From NCBI GenBank assembly GCA_023437255.1, contig JAEZGR010000164.1, positions 1 through 17,134 on the forward strand: 17,134 nucleotides of DNA, in the 5' to 3' direction. A program made the position numbers and the translations under genes. Of this stretch, positions 7,843 to 16,162 are shown piece by piece. The first letter of the stretch is position 1, and every line of letters starts with the position of its first letter. This DNA is from Pseudomonadota bacterium. GTDB lineage: Bacteria > Pseudomonadota > Gammaproteobacteria > Burkholderiales > Burkholderiaceae_B. Under the pieces are notes generated by a model. It saw only the letters and a program-made list of their open reading frames with translations. It was not told the origin of the DNA and did no database searches.

Positions 7843-9170
7843 TCGCTTTGTCCGCGTAGGGCCAGATACCCGTCCATCACGCGCTGGACCGCGCCGGCGT
7901 GCTTGCGTACCCAATATTCGGCGGCATCGCTCATCTGAGCCAGACGGCGTGGGTCGTCCATCAGCTGCAGCGCCATTTGCAGCGCGGCATCGGCAGTGGG
8001 CGCGCGCAGGGCGGCCCCCTCGTGAATGGCATCGTTCACGGCTTGCTCGAAGTTCTGCGTGTGGGGTCCGACAATGACCGGGACACCCACGGCACACGCC
8101 TCGATGAGATTGTGACCACCGAAGGGAGCAAAACTGCCCGCGACGATCGCCACCTGGCTTGAAGCGTAGTGGCGCACCATCTCGCCCACCGTATCGCCGA
8201 GTATGACCATGGCATCGCGTGCCGCCTTCACTGCGCTGGCGCTGCAGTCGCCGGCCCGCAGGATCTCTGAGCGGCGCACATAAGTCAGCTCGGAATCCTC
8301 GAGAACCTGCGCGGCGGCATCAAAGCGCTGCGGATGCCGTGGCACCAGCCTGAACACCACGGTATCGGTCAGTTCCTGCCCCTGGGCGCGCGCGCGCCGG
8401 ATCTGCTTCTCGATGGCCTGCACGAACATTTCTTCTTCGCCTTCCCGCGTGCTGGCGATCGTGAGTATGCGTCGCTCAAGCGCCCCCGCAAACTCCTTGC
8501 CCTTGGCCACCTGGTCGGCGGGAATCCGCACGTCAAACTTGAAGTTGCCCGATACACGCACGGCGATGGCGCCGGCCTGCTCGAGCCGCTGGGCATCCTG
8601 CAGTGTTTGCGCATGCACCGCGGTGAGACCGGCGTAAGCCTCCTGCATGACCTTGCCCGCCCGCAAAACGGTGCGCAAGGCGTGGTCGGAAAAGCGCGCG
8701 CTGGCCAGCATCATGGGAACACGGCGCGAGCGCGCCGACGCCAGGAGATTAGGCCAGACCTCACGCTCGATGAGAATGCCCGTCACCGGCCGATAATGGT
8801 CAAGAAAACGCCGGGTTGCCGCAGGAAAGTCGTAAGGCAGCCACTGCTGCTCAAGCCGGCCCTCGGCAATCTCGGCCGCATACGCTCGGCTGCCTTCCTG
8901 GCGGCCGGTGACCGTGAGATGCGTGAGCAGGACCGACTCGCCTCGCTCAAGCAGTGCCCGGATCAGGGGCTGGGCGGCACGGGTCTCGCCGAGGCTGACC
9001 GCATGCACCCAGACGGGCGCCTTCAGCTTGGATGCTGCCGGATAGCGCCCGAACCGCTGCGCCGACATCACGCCCCACTCCCCGCCGGCGCGCCGCGCGC
9101 GCAAACCCATCCACGCCAGGAGAAAAGGCGAGAGGAGATAGATCAACAATGTATATACGAATCGGTTCAA
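7824..9170 (-). CDS. waaA: Kdo transferase (3-deoxy-D-manno-octulosonate transferase)
   Basis: Inner-membrane-associated glycosyltransferase (GT30) that attaches Kdo to lipid A precursor. The 448-residue protein has a single N-terminal membrane helix (about 4-22), HAVSLGE (56-62) with the catalytic glutamate E62, EREVWPN (135-141), GNFKFD (208-213), VPRHPQR (276-282) and [13 protein letters not shown] (345-357). Bordetella pertussis WaaA is known to add only one Kdo; the sequence alone does not tell how many this one adds. The only start that keeps the membrane helix is TTG at 9170, with TAAGG 6 bases upstream; the next ATG (codon 21) would delete the anchor. It follows waaC by 29 bases. The residue before EGEEE in [10 protein letters not shown] is Arg, where I recall His in many relatives. 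Confidence 0.95.
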   Translation of the reverse strand: MNRFVYTLLIYLLSPFLLAWMGLRARRAGGEWGVMSAQRFGRYPAASKLKAPVWVHAVSLGETRAAQPLIRALLERGESVLLTHLTVTGRQEGSRAYAAEIAEGRLEQQWLPYDFPAATRRFLDHYRPVTGILIEREVWPNLLASARSRRVPMMLASARFSDHALRTVLRAGKVMQEAYAGLTAVHAQTLQDAQRLEQAGAIAVRVSGNFKFDVRIPADQVAKGKEFAGALERRILTIASTREGEEEMFVQAIEKQIRRARAQGQELTDTVVFRLVPRHPQRFDAAAQVLEDSELTYVRRSEILRAGDCSASAVKAARDAMVILGDTVGEMVRHYASSQVAIVAGSFAPFGGHNLIEACAVGVPVIVGPHTQNFEQAVNDAIHEGAALRAPTADAALQMALQLMDDPRRLAQMSDAAEYWVRKHAGAVQRVMDGYLALRGQSDQGVRP

Positions 9171-9172
9171 AA

Positions 9173-9181
9173 CCTGCCTTA
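9173..9181 (-). promoter_or_regulatory. Ribosome site deciding the TTG start of waaA
   Basis: On the minus strand the bases read TAAGGCAGG just before TTG at 9170. TAAGG is placed 6 bases from the TTG, a normal spacing, and the codons that follow give the membrane helix expected at the WaaA N-terminus. No ATG or GTG lies between this site and the helix. This supports initiation at TTG, although only N-terminal sequencing or ribosome data would prove it. Confidence 0.6.
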
Positions 9182-9199
9182 GTCGCTGCGATCAGTTTT

Positions 9200-10207
9200 T
9201 CAGTCGACCACGCCTTCGTCGTCGAGCCCGGACAGACGCGGGGCATGAGCCGCATCGAAAGCAAGCGCCTGTTCCACTGCGCTCAGCACAGTTTCCGCGG
9301 AAGGTTCGGCCCCGCGCTCGCCGAGGCTGGCCGTATACGATGCCCCCTGTAGCGGCGTACGCACGGGTGTCGAGGCCTTGTAGATGCCAATGGTGGGCCG
9401 GCCCAGCCCGGCGGAAAGATGGGTCAGACCACTATCGAGGCCCACCATGATACGTGCCGCGGCAAGCACACGCGCAACCTGCTCCAGCGACATGCGAGGC
9501 AGGACTTCGGCGCCTGCGCGCCCGGCAATGAGCTGCCGCGCGCGTTCTGCTTCGCGTTCATTGCCGGCCAGCAGCTGAAGATTCAGGCCATGTGCGCTCA
9601 GGCGATCGAACACCGTGTGCCAGCTCTCGGCAGGCCAGAGCTTGTCGTCGCGGCTGGCCGACGGCATGATCACCGCACAGGGTTCGATCGTGGCGTCGGC
9701 GGTGAAGCGCTGGAGCCCGAAATCGGGTTCGCCTTCGTACTGATATCCAAACACGGACGCCGCCAGGGTACGTTGGCGGGTCACGGCCGGCTGCCAGAAC
9801 TCGACCGTGTGGCGCACGTCGTAAAAGAGTGAGGCCAGAGGCTCGCGTGCCGAGCGGAGATCGAGGCCGTGACGTTCGCCGTGCGTCTGGCGCACGATCC
9901 ACACCGATTTCATGAGGGCCTGCATGTCGAGCACGATATCGTAGCGACGCGACCCGAGCTCGCGCCGCAGGGCGGCCCGTTCCTTGCGAGTCTGCGGCGC
10001 CCACCAGCTCTTGCGCCAGCGGCGGTGAGCAATGGGAAGGACCTCGTGGACCGCAGGATGCCAGGACGGCACCTCCGCGAAGCTCTCTTCGACGATCCAG
10101 TCGATCTGAGCATCGGGGACGTGGCGCGCAATGTCGCTGATGGCCGGCAGCATATGAACCAGGTCACCGAGCGAAGAGGTGCGGACGATCAGAATTCTCT
10201 TCGTCAT
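9200..10207 (-). CDS. waaC: Lipopolysaccharide heptosyltransferase I
   Basis: Adds the first L-glycero-D-manno-heptose to Kdo in the LPS inner core at the cytoplasmic face. The 335-residue GT9 protein (GT-B fold) begins with the family N-terminus ILIVRTSSLGDLVHMLPA, with Asp15 at the position of the conserved catalytic aspartate. K189 in DDKLWP, D258 in GLDSGLTHL and H263 correspond to the ADP-heptose-contacting K192, D261 and H266 of E. coli WaaC by motif. GRPTIGIY completes the family signature. ATG at 10207. It precedes waaA by 29 bases, so the two core genes are almost certainly cotranscribed; the 69-base gap to the EamA gene holds a TATAAT. Confidence 0.95.
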   Translation of the reverse strand: MTKRILIVRTSSLGDLVHMLPAISDIARHVPDAQIDWIVEESFAEVPSWHPAVHEVLPIAHRRWRKSWWAPQTRKERAALRRELGSRRYDIVLDMQALMKSVWIVRQTHGERHGLDLRSAREPLASLFYDVRHTVEFWQPAVTRQRTLAASVFGYQYEGEPDFGLQRFTADATIEPCAVIMPSASRDDKLWPAESWHTVFDRLSAHGLNLQLLAGNEREAERARQLIAGRAGAEVLPRMSLEQVARVLAAARIMVGLDSGLTHLSAGLGRPTIGIYKASTPVRTPLQGASYTASLGERGAEPSAETVLSAVEQALAFDAAHAPRLSGLDDEGVVD

Positions 10208-10213
10208 GGCGGA

Positions 10214-10219
10214 ATTATA
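10214..10219 (-). promoter_or_regulatory. TATAAT -10-like box next to waaC start
   Basis: On the minus strand a perfect TATAAT lies only 6 bases before the waaC ATG. If used as a -10 element, transcription would start at or beside the ATG, giving a leaderless waaC-waaA message. There is no acceptable -35 hexamer 15-19 bases upstream (the sequence there is GC-rich) and no TG extension, so this is only a candidate. It lies in the 69-base gap between the EamA gene and waaC, which otherwise shows nothing notable. Confidence 0.3.
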
Positions 10220-10276
10220 GAAGTTACCGGACCCAACGGGCCGCTTTGTCGCGACAGCCGCAGGCCGGCTTCCCGC

Positions 10277-11215
10277 TCATGGCTTTTTCTTCTTCCATTC
10301 CCAGACGGCCAGACTCGCGCCGCTGGCGCAGATCACGGCGATGCCCAGCCAGCTGACGGCGTCAGGGAAGTCGCCCCAGATGAACCATCCCAGCGCTGCG
10401 GCGGCAACGATCTGCAGATACACAAAGGGTGCCAGCAGCGAGGCCGGCGCATAGCGGTAAGCCTGGATCTGCAACAAGTGGCCCGCTGCGCCAAAGACGC
10501 CGGTGCCGAACAGCACCGCCCAATGCAAGAGGTCGAAGCTGCTCAGAACCGGCAGCGCCTGAGGCAACAGAAAGGGCATGGTGGTGCTCAGCACCACCGT
10601 ACCGACGCCGCCACTCCAGATCAGAGTGGTGAAGGGATCATCGACGGCGACCCTTCGCGTCACCATGAATTGCGCCGCAAAGGTACAGGCTGTCGCCAGA
10701 CCCCATGCGACCCCGACGGGATCGAGCCCGGCACCCGGCCGAATGATGACCAGCACGCCTGAAAAGCCGACTGCGGCGGCCAGCCAGCGCGACATGCGCG
10801 GCGGCTCCTTGAGCAGCCAGGGTGCAAGCGACAGCACTATGAGAGGCGCAAGAAAATTGATAGCGGTGGCTTCCGCCTGCGGAAGGTAGCTCAGGGTCTT
10901 GAAGAAGCACAGCGTGGCAAACAGCATGATCACGCCCCGCATGAACTGCGCCCTGGGGCGCACGCTGCGCAGGACACGCGGCCCCTTCACGGGCAGGACA
11001 AGACCCAGCACAAGCACCAGATGCACGGAATAGCGCACCCAGCTCAGCACCCACAGCGAGACGCCCGCGGCCATGACCCATTTGCCGCTGGCATCGAGCG
11101 TGGAAAGTGCCCACGTGGAAAGGATGAGCGTGATGATGCCGGCCAGCGGCCGGACGCCCGGTGCGGTCAGAGAACGCGATGCGGCGGCTGCAGCAGCCGG
11201 GGAGTTACGTGACAT
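10277..11215 (-). CDS. EamA/DMT-family transporter
   Basis: Inner-membrane protein of 312 residues from the drug/metabolite transporter superfamily; substrate unknown. It has two EamA repeats (about 25-158 and 168-305) and around ten hydrophobic helices. The first repeat contains FFKTLSYLPQAEATAINFLAPL-type residues and the second GHLLQIQAYRYAPASLLAPF, both standard for the RhaT/YdcZ-like EamA group. The N-terminus (SPAAAAAASRS) is low complexity and the C-terminus ends in a lysine cluster (WEWKKKKP), consistent with the positive-inside rule. It starts 21 bases after the carbonic anhydrase stop and is followed by waaC, but nothing in the sequence links it to LPS. Confidence 0.9.
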   Translation of the reverse strand: MSRNSPAAAAAASRSLTAPGVRPLAGIITLILSTWALSTLDASGKWVMAAGVSLWVLSWVRYSVHLVLVLGLVLPVKGPRVLRSVRPRAQFMRGVIMLFATLCFFKTLSYLPQAEATAINFLAPLIVLSLAPWLLKEPPRMSRWLAAAVGFSGVLVIIRPGAGLDPVGVAWGLATACTFAAQFMVTRRVAVDDPFTTLIWSGGVGTVVLSTTMPFLLPQALPVLSSFDLLHWAVLFGTGVFGAAGHLLQIQAYRYAPASLLAPFVYLQIVAAAALGWFIWGDFPDAVSWLGIAVICASGASLAVWEWKKKKP

Positions 11216-11236
11216 GAAGAAATGGGTGGCGGATGA

Positions 11237-11785
11237 TCAGCCGCCGGAAGGCGTTCCCGGCTCCGGCAGTTCGATGAGCTCGGATTTGAACAGTGCCCGG
11301 CGCTCGACATAGTTGGCGGCATTACGGCGCAGGTTGGCCACATCTTCGTCGCTGAGCGTGCGCACCACTTTTGCGGGCGCGCCGAGAATCAGGGAGCGAT
11401 CGGGAAAGACCTTGCCTTCGGTGACGACGGCCCCGGCACCCACCAGGCATTCACGCCCGATGACGGCATTGTTCAGCACAACCGCCTGAATGCCGATGAG
11501 CGAACCATCACCCACCGTGCAGCCGTGCAGCATGGCCTGATGGCCGACGGTGACATTGCGGCCCAGCGTGAGCGGACAGCCCGGGTCGGTATGCAGCACC
11601 GCGCCTTCCTGGACGTTGGTGCCCTCACCCAGCACGATCGGCTCATTGTCGCCTCGCAACACCGCGCAGGCCCACACGCTGGTATCGGCCGCCATGCGCA
11701 CGTCGCCGATGACCACCGCCTCTGCTGCCACGTAGGCGCTTTCGTCGATCTGGGGTGTCTTGTTTCCGAGCCGATAACGGGTCAT
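11237..11785 (-). CDS. Gamma-class carbonic anhydrase-like protein
   Basis: Left-handed beta-helix protein of 182 residues (YrdA/CaiE/PaaY-like). It shows repeated hexapeptide turns, for example VIGDVRMAADTSVW, VLGEGTNVQEGAVL and LTLGRNVTVGHQAML. The three histidines that bind zinc in gamma carbonic anhydrases are present: H65 in LHTDPG, and H82 and H87 in GHQAMLHGC. The ending with APAKVVRTLSDEDV and a C-terminal helix is typical of the family. Whether it hydrates CO2 or has an acyl-CoA-related role is unknown. An AGGAAA ribosome site stands before the ATG at 11785. It follows fmt by 60 bases and precedes the EamA gene by 21. Confidence 0.9.
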   Translation of the reverse strand: MTRYRLGNKTPQIDESAYVAAEAVVIGDVRMAADTSVWACAVLRGDNEPIVLGEGTNVQEGAVLHTDPGCPLTLGRNVTVGHQAMLHGCTVGDGSLIGIQAVVLNNAVIGRECLVGAGAVVTEGKVFPDRSLILGAPAKVVRTLSDEDVANLRRNAANYVERRALFKSELIELPEPGTPSGG

Positions 11786-11845
11786 TGCTGGGTTTCCTGT
11801 TCCACACTGAACTGCGCGGATGATCGTAGCACAGTGACAGCAGTA

Positions 11846-12787
11846 TCAGGCGGGTTTCCACCCCTGAATGAACGCAGACACGGGCTGGCGGCGACCGCCC
11901 GCCTTCTGCAGCTCGAGCAACCGCAGCACGCCGGAGGCGGTGGCGATATCGATGCCTGCGGGTGCGACCCTCACAATCCCGCCAGGCGCCACGTCTGCAG
12001 ACTCATCGAGGGCCTCTGCCGCCCAGACCTTGACGGGCTGATCGAGCCCGGGCAGCTGCATGGAGGCGCCCGGAACGGGGTCGAACGCGCGGACACGCCG
12101 GGCCAGTTCAGCGGCCGGCCGGGAAAAATCGAGCGGCGATTCGGCCTTGTCGAGCTTGGCGGCGTAGGTCACGCCCTCGGCCGGTTGCGGTTCGGCCTGC
12201 AACTGTCCGCTTTCCAGCCGGGCAACCGCATCGATGATCGCGTCAGCGCCGGCCTGTGCAAGTTCATCGTGCAGCTGCGCCGCGGTGTGCGTGGCGCTGA
12301 TGGGCAGTTCACGCTTGAGCAGCATGTCCCCCGTATCGAGCCCTTCGTCCATCTGCATGATGGTGATGCCCGTCGCGGCGTCACCCGCTTCGATTGCACG
12401 CTGAATCGGCGCCGCGCCGCGCCAGCGCGGCAGAAGACTGGCATGAATATTGAAGCAGCCATGCCGCGGCAGATCGAGCACCCAGCGGGGCAGGATCAGG
12501 CCGTACGCAACCACCACCATGAGATCCGGTCGCGCCTCCTCGAGCGCGTCGCGCGCGGCCTTGGCTTCTTCGGGCTAACGACCGTCGAGCCGCAGACTGC
12601 GCGGCTGACAGACGGCAATGCCATGTTCTAGCGCGACCTGTTTGACCGCGCTGGGACGCAGCTTCATGCCTCGGCCGGAGGGCCTGTCGGGCTGGGTGAG
12701 AACCAGGGGAATGTCGTGCCCCGCCGCGAGCAAAGCCTTCAGCGCCGCCGCGGCAAACTCGGGCGTTCCTGCAAATACGATGCGCAT
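11846..12787 (-). pseudogene. fmt: Methionyl-tRNA formyltransferase with in-frame TAG at codon 71
   Basis: Fmt formylates initiator Met-tRNA. The frame from ATG 12787 to TGA 11846 spans 314 codons, normal for the family (E. coli 315 residues), but codon 71 (12575-12577) is TAG. Both halves are in the same frame and otherwise intact. The first 70 codons carry FAGTPEFA and the [11 protein letters not shown] loop; after the stop come PEEAKAARDAL, then the active-site N113 and H115 in NIHASLLPRWRGAAP and D151 in LDTGD, and the C-terminal tRNA-binding domain. No frameshift or decay is seen, so this is a very recent nonsense mutation, a sequence error or a suppressed stop. The next ATG (12520) would make a protein lacking the N-terminal part of the Rossmann fold. 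It lies 8 bases after def, the usual def-fmt pair. Confidence 0.9.
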
Positions 12788-12795
12788 GGATGGTG

Positions 12796-13308
12796 TCAGG
12801 CCCGGACGGCCTCGCGTTCCTGCTTGCGCAGCTTGGTACGGATGCGATTCTGCTTCAGGGGCGACAGATACTCGACGAATACCTTGCCCATGAGGTGATC
12901 CATTTCGTGCTGCACGCAGACGGCAAGCAGGCCGTCTGCGTCGAACTCGTACGTTTCGCCCTGCTCATTGAGGGCACGCACACGGATCTGCGCGGCACGC
13001 TCGACCTGGTCGTAGACGCCAGGCACCGAGAGGCAGCCTTCTTCGTAGACCTGCACCTCTTCGCTCTTCGAGATGATTTCGGGATTGATGAGAACGCGCA
13101 GCTCGTTGCCGTTTTCGGAAACGTCGATGACGATGACACGTTCGTGCACATCGACCTGCGTGGCGGCCAGGCCTACCCCCGGAGCGTCGTACATGGTTTC
13201 GGCCATATCACGGACCAGCTGGCGGATGCGGTCGTCGACCTCGGCCACGGGCTTGGCCACCTTGTGCAGGCGCGGGTCTGGGTATCGGAGGATGGGAAGC
13301 AAAGCCAT
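12796..13308 (-). CDS. def: Peptide deformylase
   Basis: Metalloenzyme of 170 residues that removes the formyl group from nascent proteins. The three family motifs are complete: GVGLAATQ (44-51), EGCLSVPG (90-97) with metal ligand C92, and QHEMDH (133-138) with H134, H138 and catalytic E135. The start at 13308 ([14 protein letters not shown]) is preceded by AAGGGC and matches the family; the long open frame upstream is the reverse of dprA. It is the first gene of the def-fmt pair and diverges from dprA over a 45-base AT-rich gap. Since fmt appears interrupted, Def would have little formylated substrate if the interruption is real. Confidence 0.97.
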   Translation of the reverse strand: MALLPILRYPDPRLHKVAKPVAEVDDRIRQLVRDMAETMYDAPGVGLAATQVDVHERVIVIDVSENGNELRVLINPEIISKSEEVQVYEEGCLSVPGVYDQVERAAQIRVRALNEQGETYEFDADGLLAVCVQHEMDHLMGKVFVEYLSPLKQNRIRTKLRKQEREAVRA

Positions 13309-13353
13309 TGAAAAGCCCTTATCACTGTAAGCTCTTATTGTAAAACACATTTC
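13309..13353. promoter_or_regulatory. AT-rich divergent def/dprA promoter region
   Basis: This 45-base gap is much more AT-rich than its surroundings and must hold the promoter of def and probably that of dprA, as they are transcribed in opposite directions. On the minus strand TTACAATAAGAGC and TTACAGTGATAAG form an imperfect 13-base direct repeat. A TTTACA and a GATAAG lie 15 bases apart but would place the start too close to the def ribosome site, so no exact promoter is called. Confidence 0.4.
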
Positions 13354-14655
13354 ATGCCGGGCGCGACAAACTCGACCACCCTGGTCGCCCCGCCGCCCGG
13401 CGCCATGGCACACTACAGCATGCTCGACGAACGAACTCAGGAAGAACTCAGCGGCTGGCTGCGACTTGCACTGGAACCAGGCCTGGGGCGCGCGACCGGC
13501 AGGCAGCTGCTCGGCGCGCTTGGCCTGCCCCATCACGCCCTGGCAGCGGGGCCGGCCGCACTGGCGCGCCACCTGCCTTCCGATTTGGCAGGCCGCCTGG
13601 CTGCGCCCCCGCAGGCCGACGTTCAGGCCGGCATCGAGCGCGCCCTGCACCTGCTGGCGCAGCCCGGGCATTGCCTGATTACGCTCGCCGACCCGCACTA
13701 CCCACGCTCCCTGTTCGACAGCCCTGACCCGCCTTTAATGCTTTTCGTGCGCGGCGATCCGCAGTGGCTGCGACGACCCGCAGTGGCCATCGTGGGCGCC
13801 CGCAATGCCACGGGCGGCGGCTGCGACAACGCGCGCGCCTTCGCCCGCTATCTGGCCGGCAAAGGCTGGGCGGTTGTAAGCGGCCTCGCGCGTGGCATCG
13901 ACGCCGCCGCTCACGAAGGCGCCCTGCTCGCCGGCCCCGATGGGGGCGGCACGATCGCCGTATTGCCCGGTGGACTCGACTCGATCTATCCGCCCTCGCA
14001 TGCACAGCTGGCCGAACAGATCGCCGCCCACGGCGCCCTGGTCACCGAGTACCCGCCCGGCACGCCGGCACAGCCCTTTCGCTTTCCCGACCGCAATCGC
14101 CTGGTGGCAGCCCTGGCTCGCGGGGTGCTGGTGGTCGAGGCGGCGGCCCAAAGCGGTTCGCTCATCACGGCCCGACTCGCGCTCGAGTGCGGTCGCGAGG
14201 TGTTCGCCATTCCCGGTTCCATTCATGCACCGCTGGCGCGGGGCTGTCATGCCCTCATACGACAAGGTGCCAAACTGGTCGAACAGGGCAGCGACATCGA
14301 AGAGGAACTGCTGCGCACTGGCCCCACCCCGCCCGCTCCGTCGGCCGACAGGGCCACCGCCAGCGAAATCGATGTACCGGGCTGGCTCGCCGCACGCGAA
14401 GACACCGGCACCGCCAGCCCTGCCGCCCCCGCCGCGCGACGCCCTGCCAATCGCATGCTCAAGGACCCAACGGTGCTGCGGGTGCTCGATGCCCTCGGGT
14501 ATGAACCAGCCGGGGCCGATCAGCTGTGTCGGCGCAGTGGGCTGGAATTCTCGCGGGTCGCCACCGTGCTCACCGAGCTTGAAATGAACGACATTGTTCA
14601 GCGGCTTGAGGACGGCCGCTACCTGCGTCGCCAGCAGGGTATTATTTACGGTTAG
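13354..14655 (+). CDS. dprA: DNA processing protein DprA
   Basis: Cytosolic protein that binds incoming single-stranded DNA and loads RecA during natural transformation. Up to 433 residues: an N-terminal SAM-like helical region, the Rossmann core (about 110-320) with [11 protein letters not shown] (144-153), [12 protein letters not shown] (176-187), [29 protein letters not shown] and [13 protein letters not shown], then a Pro/Ala-rich linker (323-366) and a C-terminal winged helix (370-428). The start is uncertain: ATG at 13354, 13405 and 13420 are all in frame without ribosome sites. [18 protein letters not shown] at 13420 best matches the family and would leave about 110 bases to def. Its stop is TAG, which shows that TAG terminates in this genome. 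HMG-CoA lyase follows 19 bases later. Confidence 0.94.
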   Translation: MPGATNSTTLVAPPPGAMAHYSMLDERTQEELSGWLRLALEPGLGRATGRQLLGALGLPHHALAAGPAALARHLPSDLAGRLAAPPQADVQAGIERALHLLAQPGHCLITLADPHYPRSLFDSPDPPLMLFVRGDPQWLRRPAVAIVGARNATGGGCDNARAFARYLAGKGWAVVSGLARGIDAAAHEGALLAGPDGGGTIAVLPGGLDSIYPPSHAQLAEQIAAHGALVTEYPPGTPAQPFRFPDRNRLVAALARGVLVVEAAAQSGSLITARLALECGREVFAIPGSIHAPLARGCHALIRQGAKLVEQGSDIEEELLRTGPTPPAPSADRATASEIDVPGWLAAREDTGTASPAAPAARRPANRMLKDPTVLRVLDALGYEPAGADQLCRRSGLEFSRVATVLTELEMNDIVQRLEDGRYLRRQQGIIYG

Positions 14656-14674
14656 GTTCAAGCCAGGAGACACA

Positions 14675-15583
14675 ATGCCTACGCCCGCAAAAGTAAAGAT
14701 TGTTGAAGTATCGCCGCGCGACGGCCTGCAAAACGAGAAGCAGTTCATTTCCACCGAGGTCAAGGTTGAGCTCATCAACCGGCTTTCGGAAGCGGGCTTC
14801 CAGAACGTCGAAACCACCTCGTTCGTTTCCCCGAAGTGGGTGCCGCAAATGTCCGACGCCGCCGAGGTCATGGCCGCGATCACCCGCAAGCCCGGCACGC
14901 TCTATTCGGTACTGGCCCCCAACATGCGCGGCTTCGACGGCGCCCTGGCCGCCGGTGCGGGCGAGGTCGTGATTTTCGGCGCCGCCAGCGAGGCTTTCTC
15001 GCAGAAGAACATCAATTGCAGCATTGCCGAGTCGATCGCCCGCTTCGAACCCGTGGCGGAAGCGGCCAAAGCGGCCGGCCTGCGCCTGCGGGGCAGCATC
15101 AGCTGCGCGCTCGGCTGCCCCTATCAGGGCGAGGTCAGCCCGGCCGCCGTCGTCGACGTGGCGCGGCGCTATCTCGAACTGGGCTGCGACGAGATCGACG
15201 TTGCCGACACGATCGGCGTGGGCACGCCCGTGCGGGTCGACCGCGTCATGAAGGCGGTGACCGAAGTCGTCGACCCCGCACGCATCGCCGGCCACTTCCA
15301 CGACACCTACGGTCAGGCCCTGGCGAACATTCTGGCATCGCTTCAGGCGGGTATCTCGATCTATCACGCCTCGGTGGCAGGCCTGGGCGGCTGCCCCTAC
15401 GCCAAGGGCGCCACGGGTAACGTCGCCACCGAAGACGTGCTCTACATGCTTCACGGCATGGGCATCGAAACGGGCGTCGATCTCGACGCCGTGGTCGATA
15501 TCGGTCAGTGGATCTCGGGCCACCTCGACCGCAAGGCCGTAAGCCGCGCCGGCAACGCAATCGCGGCTCGCCGATCTGCCTGA
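14675..15583 (+). CDS. mvaB: Hydroxymethylglutaryl-CoA lyase
   Basis: Cleaves 3-hydroxy-3-methylglutaryl-CoA to acetyl-CoA and acetoacetate, the last step of leucine breakdown. The 302-residue TIM-barrel protein has SPRDGLQNE with R15 and D16, HFHDTYGQ with metal-binding H207 and H209, the catalytic C240 in GLGGCPYAKGATGN and metal-contacting N249. GCPYQGEVSP (148-156) also marks this family rather than isopropylmalate synthase. The start at 14675 is preceded by AGGAGA at 4 bases, the best ribosome site in the window. No other leucine-degradation gene is present here; it may be cotranscribed with dprA and the membrane-protein gene after it. Confidence 0.95.
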   Translation: MPTPAKVKIVEVSPRDGLQNEKQFISTEVKVELINRLSEAGFQNVETTSFVSPKWVPQMSDAAEVMAAITRKPGTLYSVLAPNMRGFDGALAAGAGEVVIFGAASEAFSQKNINCSIAESIARFEPVAEAAKAAGLRLRGSISCALGCPYQGEVSPAAVVDVARRYLELGCDEIDVADTIGVGTPVRVDRVMKAVTEVVDPARIAGHFHDTYGQALANILASLQAGISIYHASVAGLGGCPYAKGATGNVATEDVLYMLHGMGIETGVDLDAVVDIGQWISGHLDRKAVSRAGNAIAARRSA

Positions 15584-15601
15584 CGGGCCGGCCGAACATT
15601 C

Positions 15602-16072
15602 ATGCTCGGTTCCAAAGGCCCCGACGAAGAAGAACACCGCAAGCTGCTGGCGGAAATCGGGCCGTTGCCCATCGAAGGCCCGGCCTGGCCGCGCTGGGTG
15701 GTGGTGGTGGCCTGGGTCGTATTGGGCGTGGTGGTGCTGCGACTGGTCAGTACCGCCACGAGCCCGGCCGGCGAACTGGCCGGCACGGCCGTCAAGGCCA
15801 GCATCGTCCTGTGCGTGGTCGGGCTGGCCGTACTGGCGCGCTACATGCACACCTCGGTCACGCGCATCACCGAGAAGGGCATTGAGCAGACATGGCTCGG
15901 TCGCCGCGAGGTGGCCTGGCACGACATTTCGTTTGCCAAGTTCATACCGCTGATTTCTTCTAAGAAGCTGATCTGCTTTACCGCGCGTGGCAGGCCGGTG
16001 ACCTTTCAGGCCGGCAGCAAGGAGCTCGAGATCGCCTTCGCGCGCATCTCCCTGGTGTACCGGCGCCGCTGA
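15602..16072 (+). CDS. Two-helix membrane protein, PH-like tail, function unknown
   Basis: Protein of 156 residues that I do not recognise by name. It has a charged N-terminus (DEEEHRK at 8-14), two hydrophobic segments (about 31-49 and 63-81) and a soluble C-terminal part with alternating beta-strand character: TRITEKGIEQTWLGRREV, then W-HDISFAKF and VTFQAG. This 'ITEKGIE...VAWHDI' pattern resembles bacterial PH-like domains attached to membrane helices. It starts 18 bases after the HMG-CoA lyase stop, with no strong ribosome site. Codon use is like its neighbours. Two hairpins follow its stop. Confidence 0.8.
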   Translation: MLGSKGPDEEEHRKLLAEIGPLPIEGPAWPRWVVVVAWVVLGVVVLRLVSTATSPAGELAGTAVKASIVLCVVGLAVLARYMHTSVTRITEKGIEQTWLGRREVAWHDISFAKFIPLISSKKLICFTARGRPVTFQAGSKELEIAFARISLVYRRR

Positions 16073-16096
16073 AGGCACTGGGCGCCGATGAAGACA

Positions 16097-16119
16097 CCGG
16101 CTGCGTATGGGGCAGCCGG
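16097..16119. terminator. Hairpin 1 between convergent genes
   Basis: CCGGCTGC (16097-16104) and GCAGCCGG (16112-16119) form a perfect 8-bp stem with a 7-base loop, 24 bases after the membrane-protein stop. There is no following T-run on either strand, so it is not a textbook intrinsic terminator, but its place between two convergent stops suggests bidirectional termination or 3'-end protection. Confidence 0.55.
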
Positions 16120-16124
16120 CTCAC

Positions 16125-16142
16125 GCGGGCCTGTGGGCCCGC
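16125..16142. terminator. Hairpin 2 between convergent genes
   Basis: GCGGGCC and GGCCCGC form a 7-bp all-GC stem with a TGTG loop, only 5 bases beyond the first hairpin and 20 bases from the stop of the aapJ-like gene. It again lacks a T-run. The two stems together occupy most of the 90-base gap between the convergent genes. Confidence 0.5.
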
Positions 16143-16162
16143 ACGGAGTACACGGAATCCGC

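Noticed and set aside
13309..13340. TTTACA/GATAAG promoter for def
   Set aside because: The spacer is 15 bases and the start point would fall within a few bases of the ATG, removing the def ribosome site from the message.
14642..16078. Minus-strand open frame of 478 codons
   Set aside because: It lies opposite mvaB and the membrane-protein gene, both of which have better coding evidence. It is rich in His, Arg, Gly and Asp, as expected of a reversed GC-rich gene.
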